Below, piece by piece: positions 15,963-19,802 of a DNA stretch of 19,802 bases. The stretch lies in contig JBKEAN010000171.1 in the NCBI GenBank assembly GCA_047972415.1, positions 1 to 19,802 of the forward strand. Reading direction: 5' to 3'. The DNA comes from Mangrovibacterium sp047972415. GTDB taxonomy: Bacteria > Bacteroidota > Bacteroidia > Bacteroidales > Prolixibacteraceae. Under the pieces are notes generated by a model. It was not told where the DNA came from, did not search any database, and saw only the letters and a list, made by a program, of their open reading frames with translations. The position numbers were made by a program, and so were the translations under genes. Numbering within the stretch: position 1 is the stretch's first letter; every line of letters starts with the position of its first letter.

Positions 15963-16337
15963 CTAATTGTTTTGAGCTCCCTGTTGGATCCATGTAAGAA
16001 CTAAGGCAGCTTCGGCCCTGGAATATTTTCCGCCGTGTGTTCCGTCCGGACTTGCTTCAGTATAAATTAAACTACTTTCCGGACTGTCCGTATTGATATA
16101 CTTGTCGGAATTAATACTGTTGTAAGCATTATTTGTTGTTAAATCGGGAACAGGCTTCACGCCGCCCACTTTGTGGCAAGTGGCACATTTGTTCTGAAAA
16201 ATCGGATTAATCGTGGCACTAAAGCTTACATCCCCATCAACTGACGGAACTCCCTCCACTGCTTCAAAGTCATATACGCAAGCGCTGAATAATAAGCCAA
16301 GCAATGCAATTAGAAGATATAGTTTACTTTTTTTCAT
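15963..16337 (-). CDS. Monoheme c-type cytochrome lipoprotein
   Basis: A 124-residue lipoprotein. The lipobox LFSAC puts the lipidated Cys at residue 20, followed by VYDFEAVEG. One heme site, CATCH (51-55), lies in the typical context ATINPIFQNKCATCH of small Bacteroidetes cytochromes. The usual distal ligand Met (MPPGG-like loop) is absent: the mature protein contains no Met, and the corresponding loop reads SPDGTHGGKYS, so His101 is the likely sixth ligand. It ends in the family-typical VLTWIQQGAQNN. The acidic/aromatic residues just after the Cys (Y-D-F-E) resemble the surface-export signal reported for Bacteroidetes lipoproteins, suggesting display outside the outer membrane (inference). 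It is co-transcribed with the DUF5777 barrel gene 22 nt downstream. Confidence 0.88.
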   Translation of the reverse strand: MKKSKLYLLIALLGLLFSACVYDFEAVEGVPSVDGDVSFSATINPIFQNKCATCHKVGGVKPVPDLTTNNAYNSINSDKYINTDSPESSLIYTEASPDGTHGGKYSRAEAALVLTWIQQGAQNN

Positions 16338-16365
16338 ATCTAATTCTTTAGATTGTAAAACTTTT

Positions 16366-16399
16366 AAAAAAAAGCTTCTGTTTGTAAGAAGCTTTTTTT
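16366..16399 (-). terminator. Intrinsic terminator after the hexaheme cytochrome gene
   Basis: AAAAAAAGCTTCT (16367-16379) pairs with AGAAGCTTTTTTT (16387-16399) around a 7-nt loop, with an A/T run on each side. On the minus strand it follows the hexaheme stop by about 15 nt. It lies about 30 nt upstream of the monoheme gene start, so partial readthrough would be needed unless that gene has its own promoter. Confidence 0.88.
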
Positions 16400-16414
16400 A
16401 TATGTTCTTCTCTA

Positions 16415-17359
16415 TTACAGAGCCTCCAACGTATTGGTCAATATAGCAATGATATAGTCTGGGTTATGAACGCCTTCACTCTTATCTTCGCTCACAGACG
16501 TGTAGTTCCACAAAGCTCTGGCTACTGTCGGCGAATAGCTTCCGGCAACGATTGCACCAGTGGCATTAAGTGCACCCGCCGTTATCAGTTTTGCTTTAAT
16601 TTGATCCATCAAACTGGTCACACTGGTTTGAACACCTTTATAATCAAATGACGTCAGTGTACCGTGGCAATCGCTACAAGCTGCAAATTCGGGTTTACCA
16701 AAAGTATGCGAACCTTCATCCATATGGCAAGTAGTACAACCAGCAGAAACATGCGCATGTGATTTCTCTGTCGGAATACTTTTACTTCCAGTAAACGGAT
16801 ATAAACCCATCCCCGCCAGCATCGTTGATTGCGGCCCATGGTGTGGGCCAAAACGTGTAGTCACTGCAATCACCCCCGTTGTAGCATCGGGACTAGGAAC
16901 AACACCACGTGGTTGGTGACAATTTGCACACAAATTTGAAGCACTTCCCAAATCCAGAGTGGCTCCTCCTCCCAATAAAATAACGGGGTCTGTTGTGCGT
17001 AAGAAAACTGGCTCTCCGTCTTCATCCTCAAACACTGGAACAGTACCGTGTGTATGGCAAGCTGTACAAGTCAACGGATTTGTACTTGTAGCTGAACTAC
17101 CGGCCAAACTGGCTAAAAATCCCTCGTTGGAATGACACGGTGAACAGTCTGAGCTGGCGCCTCTTGCCCACGACGTCCCTTTTACGTGTTTAGATTCTGC
17201 AAAGTCCGTGTTTATTACAGAAAGCGTTGAGTTGTTATGACATTCCAGACAGGAGTCCCCTCCATCTAACCCCGGAGGGCCCTCTTTAACGCACGAAGGC
17301 ATAACAAAAAGTAACAAGGCCACAACAGGCAATAAATGGATAATTGTCTTGATCTTCAT
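16415..17359 (-). CDS. Hexaheme c-type cytochrome lipoprotein
   Basis: With the ATG at 17359 the protein has 314 residues; a GTG 18 nt upstream is possible but spoils the signal peptide. Lipobox FVMPSC puts the lipidated Cys at 23, followed by VKEGPPGLDGG. Six CxxCH sites are present: CLECH (37-41), CSPCH (72-76), CTACH (98-102), CANCH (144-148), CTTCH (208-212) and CSDCH (228-232). Spare His residues (58, 104, 173, 174, 201, 203, 218, 298) can serve as distal ligands. The segments RFGPHHGPQ (169-177) and the C-terminal LWNYTSV...EGVHNPDY (283-302) recall other periplasmic multiheme cytochromes, but no CxxCK catalytic heme is seen. It is lipid-anchored, probably at the outer membrane. It is the first structural gene after the Crp/Fnr regulator and the FNR-like site. 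Confidence 0.9.
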   Translation of the reverse strand: MKIKTIIHLLPVVALLLFVMPSCVKEGPPGLDGGDSCLECHNNSTLSVINTDFAESKHVKGTSWARGASSDCSPCHSNEGFLASLAGSSATSTNPLTCTACHTHGTVPVFEDEDGEPVFLRTTDPVILLGGGATLDLGSASNLCANCHQPRGVVPSPDATTGVIAVTTRFGPHHGPQSTMLAGMGLYPFTGSKSIPTEKSHAHVSAGCTTCHMDEGSHTFGKPEFAACSDCHGTLTSFDYKGVQTSVTSLMDQIKAKLITAGALNATGAIVAGSYSPTVARALWNYTSVSEDKSEGVHNPDYIIAILTNTLEAL

Positions 17360-17420
17360 AGTATTAGATTTTAGCACTTCAATTATACAGGTTAGTATTA
17401 TTTAATTGTAATACGATGGC

Positions 17421-17449
17421 TAAAGGTATAATTGAAAAAGAAAGGGCAA
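17421..17449 (-). promoter_or_regulatory. Candidate promoter for the hexaheme cytochrome gene
   Basis: On the minus strand 17428-17421 reads TACCTTTA, one mismatch from TAnnTTTG. A TTG lies at 17449-17447 with an 18-nt spacer, roughly fitting the Bacteroidetes -33/-7 layout. It would start transcription near 17414, placing the FNR-like palindrome at about -76. Weak evidence on its own. Confidence 0.3.
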
Positions 17450-17483
17450 TTATCCGGTGTGGTGATATAAGCACCAGTTAAAA

Positions 17484-17497
17484 TTGATAAATGTCAA
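17484..17497. promoter_or_regulatory. FNR-box-like palindrome
   Basis: TTGATAAATGTCAA matches 9 of the 10 defined positions of the FNR consensus TTGAT-N4-ATCAA. It lies inside a longer perfect inverted repeat, AAAATTGA-N6-TCAATTTT (17480-17501). It is 125 nt upstream of the hexaheme cytochrome start and reaches the stop codon of the Crp/Fnr gene itself. Because of the trailing T residues, a weak terminator for the regulator gene is an alternative reading. Confidence 0.55.
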
Positions 17498-17499
17498 TT

Positions 17500-18225
17500 T
17501 TAACCATTCCTGCTTATCAGTTGTAAATCATCCTCCTTTAGTATTTCAATTTCGCGGCGGTTGTGGCGTACGATTCCCGAGATTTCCATTTCCTTCAAAC
17601 TACGGATAAAACTTTCTTTGGTCATCCCCGACATCTCGGCCAGTTCTTGCTTGTTGAGGTTACAGTTAAACGGGTTCGACTGGTAAATCTGATTCTTCAG
17701 GTAAAGCAGTGTATCGGCAACACGGCCCGGCATGTACTTTTGGGTCAATCCAACCAGTCCTTCCAACATTTGAATATTTTGCCGGTTATTGTATTTCAGC
17801 AGTTCGTACGAGAACCGACTGTTTCGCTCCAGAATATGGTGCAGGCGTTCCGAATCAATAAAACAACATTCAACCTTTGTTATGGCCGTCACCGTAAAGT
17901 GCCGAATATCGTCGCTCACTACTCCGCCGGCTGTTATCAGGCTATGTTGGCCCAAAATGCGTAAAATGACATTCTTACCCCGCGAACTTTCGGCAACCAA
18001 CTTGGCCATTCCCCGTCGCAAGCAAACAAAATGTGTTGTCGAGGTTTTTTGCTTGATGATGGTTTCACCCGGGTTGAAAATTATATTTTGGCTGCATTGC
18101 ATTAAATAATCCAGCTCTTCGCGCGAAAGCGTTTTGAAAATTATTGCTTCGTCGTTCGAGAAACAATTCACGCAGAAACTCTTGCTGTAACCATTGCAAT
18201 CTTTTTTTTGAGAGTCGTCAAACAT
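17500..18225 (-). CDS. Crp/Fnr-family regulator with FNR-like cysteines
   Basis: A 241-residue transcription factor with an N-terminal cyclic-nucleotide-binding-like beta-barrel (about 30-145), a dimerisation helix (about 145-180) and a C-terminal helix-turn-helix (NLNKQELAEMSGMTKESFIRSLKEME, residues 189-214). The N-terminus carries Cys10, Cys18 and Cys21, and the barrel carries Cys120/Cys121. The C18-x2-C21 to C120 spacing (102 residues) equals that of C20-x2-C23 to C122 in E. coli FNR, whose ligands hold an oxygen-sensing 4Fe-4S cluster. The remaining ligand would be Cys10 instead of a downstream Cys29. The recognition helix has E204 and R208 as in FNR (E209, R213), but I207 replaces FNR S212. 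It is the first gene of the leftward cytochrome cluster and is its likely regulator. Confidence 0.85.
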   Translation of the reverse strand: MFDDSQKKDCNGYSKSFCVNCFSNDEAIIFKTLSREELDYLMQCSQNIIFNPGETIIKQKTSTTHFVCLRRGMAKLVAESSRGKNVILRILGQHSLITAGGVVSDDIRHFTVTAITKVECCFIDSERLHHILERNSRFSYELLKYNNRQNIQMLEGLVGLTQKYMPGRVADTLLYLKNQIYQSNPFNCNLNKQELAEMSGMTKESFIRSLKEMEISGIVRHNRREIEILKEDDLQLISRNG

Positions 18226-18631
18226 TGTCTAATACTAATTATGTACAGAACTAGATTTTTGCATATTAAATACTAAAAATAGAAGATTTTTGACAATTTT
18301 TAGCGCTCAATAATCAATAAAACACGCCCTAAAAATTAATGAGATAATTTAATCTGAAAACGAATTACTTAGAAAAGTAAAATCCAGCCAATATGCTTTA
18401 AAACACAAAGCCTGCAAATCACGTTCCCTTGAGATAAACACTTTTTTTCTGACGAAAACCTGACGCTGAGTCATCAAAAACGAACCTAAAATACAGTCGA
18501 AATCATCTGCCTATTCAACTTAATATCAGAAAGTCAATCTTGCGTTCCGAATAAATAATCGGGCTCAAACCGCGCAGGCATAAAAAAAAGCACCTTTCCC
18601 AAGATGCTTTTCGATATTGTTTCAACTTAAA
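18226..18631. other. Intergenic region upstream of the Crp/Fnr gene
   Basis: 406 bp, AT-rich. The right end holds the terminator of the small hypothetical gene (18582-18611). The left end presumably carries the Crp/Fnr promoter, but no exact TAnnTTTG element is seen on the minus strand. A short direct repeat CTGACG-AAAAC-CTGACG lies around 18450-18466. No other feature is recognised. Confidence 0.6.
18582..18611 (-). terminator. Intrinsic terminator after the 69-aa gene
   Basis: AAAAGCACCTT (18586-18596) and AAGATGCTTTT (18601-18611) pair with one mismatch around the loop TCCC. On the minus strand the stem runs into an eight-T run. It lies about 20 nt after the small gene's stop codon and ends the sigma factor/small protein unit. 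Confidence 0.85.
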
Positions 18632-18841
18632 CTAATTCAGGAATAGCTCAGCATATCCTACCGAACTGGTTTCGAGCGTTTCATAGCTACGGGCAAAACT
18701 AAATATTTTATTCAATACCTCCCGTGATGGCATCAGTATCACATCTGTCTCACAAAACGAGTCGCTTGCCGCACCAATCGGGTTGTTCAACTCATTTACC
18801 GATGCCGAAAATAATTCAAACCATGTAAAAATTTTATCCAT
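18632..18841 (-). CDS. Small hypothetical protein downstream of a sigma factor (69 aa)
   Basis: A 69-residue soluble protein without signal peptide or membrane helix: MDKIFTWFELFSASVNELNN at the start, then a polar middle with one Cys (residue 30) and a helical-looking end (REVLNKIFSFARSYETLE) finishing in VGYAELFLN. I do not recognise a defined domain; I have the impression that similar short proteins ending in a hydrophobic L-N occur in Bacteroidetes, but cannot prove it. It lies 67 nt downstream of the ECF sigma factor gene in the same direction and has its own terminator, so it is a real transcribed gene in all likelihood. Its ATG is buried in a perfect inverted repeat (18837-18886). A role in modulating the sigma factor is possible but purely positional; it does not look like a typical membrane anti-sigma factor. 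Confidence 0.75.
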   Translation of the reverse strand: MDKIFTWFELFSASVNELNNPIGAASDSFCETDVILMPSREVLNKIFSFARSYETLETSSVGYAELFLN

Positions 18842-18886
18842 AAGCGTTTGATTTTAATGTTCAACACTTAAGCAAACGCTTATGGA
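18837..18886 (-). promoter_or_regulatory. Inverted repeat covering the start codon of the 69-aa gene
   Basis: TCCATAAGCGTTTG (18837-18850) and CAAACGCTTATGGA (18873-18886) are exact reverse complements separated by 22 nt. In the minus-strand transcript the 3' arm contains the AUG of the 69-residue protein, so a 14-bp stem would hide the start codon. The stem lies between the sigma factor stop and the small gene. No T run follows, so it is not an intrinsic terminator. Confidence 0.75.
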
Positions 18887-18908
18887 TTTTTATTATTGTA
18901 CTTTCTGT

Positions 18909-19502
18909 CTAAATTTTAGTCAGCAGCAGGTTATTTTTCTCGATGATTTTCCGGAGGTTAATCAACGCGTAACGCATCCGCCCCAAAGCTGTATTGATGC
19001 TTACACCGGTCCGTTCGGCAATTTCTTTGAAGCTCAGTCCCAAATAGTGGCGCATAATTATTACTTGCCGCTGGTCATCAGGCAATTCGTCAATCAAGCG
19101 GCGAATGTCGGCTGTAATTTGTTCAAATACCAGCTTTTCTTCGATGTTCTCGTCTGCAAATTTAACCGAATTGAACAAATCAAATTCCGAATCATCATTC
19201 GACATGGTATTCAACAAGCGTTCTTTCCGAAAATGGTCAATAATCAGGTTATGCGAAATCCGCAATACCCACGAAATAAACTTGCCATTCTCGGTATACT
19301 TCCCCGTTTTCAGCGAGCGAATGACTTTAATGAAGGTATCCTGAAAGATATCTTCGGCCAAGGCCTGATTTTTAACAATCAGGAAAATGTATGTATAAAC
19401 ACGGTTTTTATGCCGCTGAACGAGAGTCTCGATTGCGGACTGGTCGCCATCAATGAAGGCAAGAACGAGTGCATTGTCGTTCTCTACTGTAGTGCTGAAC
19501 AT
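18909..19502 (-). CDS. ECF-type RNA polymerase sigma factor
   Basis: A 197-residue sigma-70 family factor of the compact ECF layout. Region 2 (about 27-93) includes LVQRHKNRVYTYIFLIVKN, the core-binding DIFQDTFIKVIRSL (51-64) and the -10-reading WVLRISHNLIIDHFRKE (78-94). Region 4 (about 130-184) includes LPDDQRQVIIMRHYLGLSFKE and the helix-turn-helix EIAERTGVSINTALGRMRYAL (160-180). Regions 1 and 3 are absent. No FecR-like or zinc anti-sigma gene follows; instead a 69-residue protein of unknown function does. It stands divergent to uvrA with a 154-bp gap. In Bacteroidetes an ECF sigma factor beside uvrA may belong to a general rather than a SusCD/FecR-linked group, but its regulon cannot be inferred from this window. 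Confidence 0.93.
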   Translation of the reverse strand: MFSTTVENDNALVLAFIDGDQSAIETLVQRHKNRVYTYIFLIVKNQALAEDIFQDTFIKVIRSLKTGKYTENGKFISWVLRISHNLIIDHFRKERLLNTMSNDDSEFDLFNSVKFADENIEEKLVFEQITADIRRLIDELPDDQRQVIIMRHYLGLSFKEIAERTGVSINTALGRMRYALINLRKIIEKNNLLLTKI

Positions 19503-19580
19503 TACTTTTTCTATTAGTTAAGTTAAAAAGTAAAATCCTTCAATAGGCAACCGTTTTTAAGTGTGAGTAAAAGTATTTTT

Positions 19581-19588
19581 TAAATTTG
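19581..19588 (+). promoter_or_regulatory. Candidate -7 element for uvrA
   Basis: TAAATTTG is an exact TAnnTTTG match 69 nt upstream of the uvrA ATG, giving a leader of about 60 nt. No clear -33 TTTG is present at the expected distance. No LexA-like palindrome was noticed in this intergenic region. Confidence 0.45.
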
Positions 19589-19656
19589 CACCTCGTAAAA
19601 TTCCGACCTTTTAGCTTAAAAAGCAAATTTTTTGTAACTAATTTTAACGTAGTGGG

Positions 19657-19802
19657 ATGACAGGGCTGAAACAAACACAAGATATACACATAAAAGGCGC
19701 TCGTGTACACAACCTGAAAAATATTGAATTGCATATTCCGCGCAACCAATTTTTGGTAGTTACAGGACTCTCGGGTTCCGGAAAATCATCGTTGGCATTC
19801 GA
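19657..19802 (+). CDS. uvrA: Excinuclease ABC subunit A, N-terminal fragment
   Basis: The first 48 codons of the DNA-damage recognition ATPase of nucleotide excision repair; the gene runs off the window end. The visible sequence after a short MTGLKQTQD leader reads IHIKGARVHNLKNIELHIPR and then VVTGLSGSGKSSLAFD, the Walker A motif (GLSGSGKSS) of the first ABC ATPase domain. The spacing between the ARVHNLKNI block and the Walker A motif is that of UvrA. The ATG at 19657 is the first plausible start; a GTG 5 nt earlier is out of frame and stops at once. It is transcribed away from the sigma factor gene. Confidence 0.95.
   Translation, partial: MTGLKQTQDIHIKGARVHNLKNIELHIPRNQFLVVTGLSGSGKSSLAF

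Noticed and set aside
13837..17359. A nitrite or hydroxylamine reductase among the multiheme cytochromes
   Set aside because: All heme sites are plain CxxCH; no CxxCK or other catalytic heme motif and no crosslinking Tyr pattern was seen.
16415..17377. Longer hexaheme cytochrome start at GTG 17377
   Set aside because: The ATG at 17359 gives a cleaner lipoprotein signal (MKIKT start, lipobox FVMPSC).
18530..18583. 15-codon minus-strand frame (MPARFEPDYLFGTQD) after the small-gene terminator
   Set aside because: Too short, located just beyond a T run of a terminator, and with no support for expression.
18882..19517. 211-codon plus-strand frame opposite the sigma factor gene, starting in the second arm of the inverted repeat
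   Set aside because: The opposite strand encodes a complete, well-conserved ECF sigma factor; the plus-strand product has no family features and is a mirror of that coding sequence. The ATG arises only because the repeat arm is symmetric.
1..19802. CRISPR arrays, tRNA or rRNA genes, insertion sequences, phage or toxin-antitoxin genes
   Set aside because: No regularly spaced direct repeats, no tRNA-like TTCGAATC cloverleaf region, and no transposase, integrase or phage-like products were found. The region reads as stable chromosome.

Overview
The window looks like chromosomal DNA of a Bacteroidota (Bacteroidetes) bacterium, probably of the Marinilabiliales/Prolixibacteraceae type; the phylum is fairly safe, the family is a guess. 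Supporting signs are promoter-like TAnnTTTG elements, starts with little Shine-Dalgarno sequence, lineage-typical families (two-repeat DUF1599 protein, DUF5777 beta-barrel, fused ResB-CcsA cytochrome c assembly protein) and a DoxX/DUF1599/folP/cdaA neighbourhood that I recall from other Bacteroidetes. I saw no tRNA, rRNA, CRISPR array, insertion sequence or phage gene.

Left part (1-7232), housekeeping. A DoxX-like gene (cut by the window edge) and a DUF1599 gene run leftwards. Diverging from them is a rightward set: folP (folate), cdaA (diadenylate cyclase, c-di-AMP) and an MscS-type mechanosensitive channel, packed with 0-1 nt gaps. Next come an NMO/FabK-like flavoprotein and two overlapping M16 peptidase genes that look like the catalytic and non-catalytic halves of a heterodimeric protease. 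A strong bidirectional terminator at 7254-7286 separates this set from the leftward genes that follow.

Middle part (7307-18225), all leftward. In transcription order: a Crp/Fnr regulator with FNR-like cysteine spacing; a hexaheme cytochrome lipoprotein; a monoheme cytochrome lipoprotein with a DUF5777 outer-membrane beta-barrel; a membrane-anchored heptaheme cytochrome overlapping a b-type cytochrome; a tetraheme c554-like cytochrome; a fused System II cytochrome c maturation protein; and an OmpA-family protein. In total there are 18 CxxCH sites within about 5 kb. Terminator-like hairpins divide the cytochrome genes into small transcription units, and an FNR-box-like palindrome lies between the regulator and the first cytochrome gene. 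My reading, which is inference, is that this encodes an anaerobically regulated electron path from the quinone pool through the periplasm to the outer membrane, together with its assembly factor. No recognisable terminal reductase is present. This is the most interesting system in the window.

Right part (18226-19802). A leftward ECF-type sigma factor is followed by a 69-residue protein of unknown function whose start codon lies inside a perfect 14-bp inverted repeat, suggesting translational control. The window ends in the first 48 codons of a divergent uvrA.
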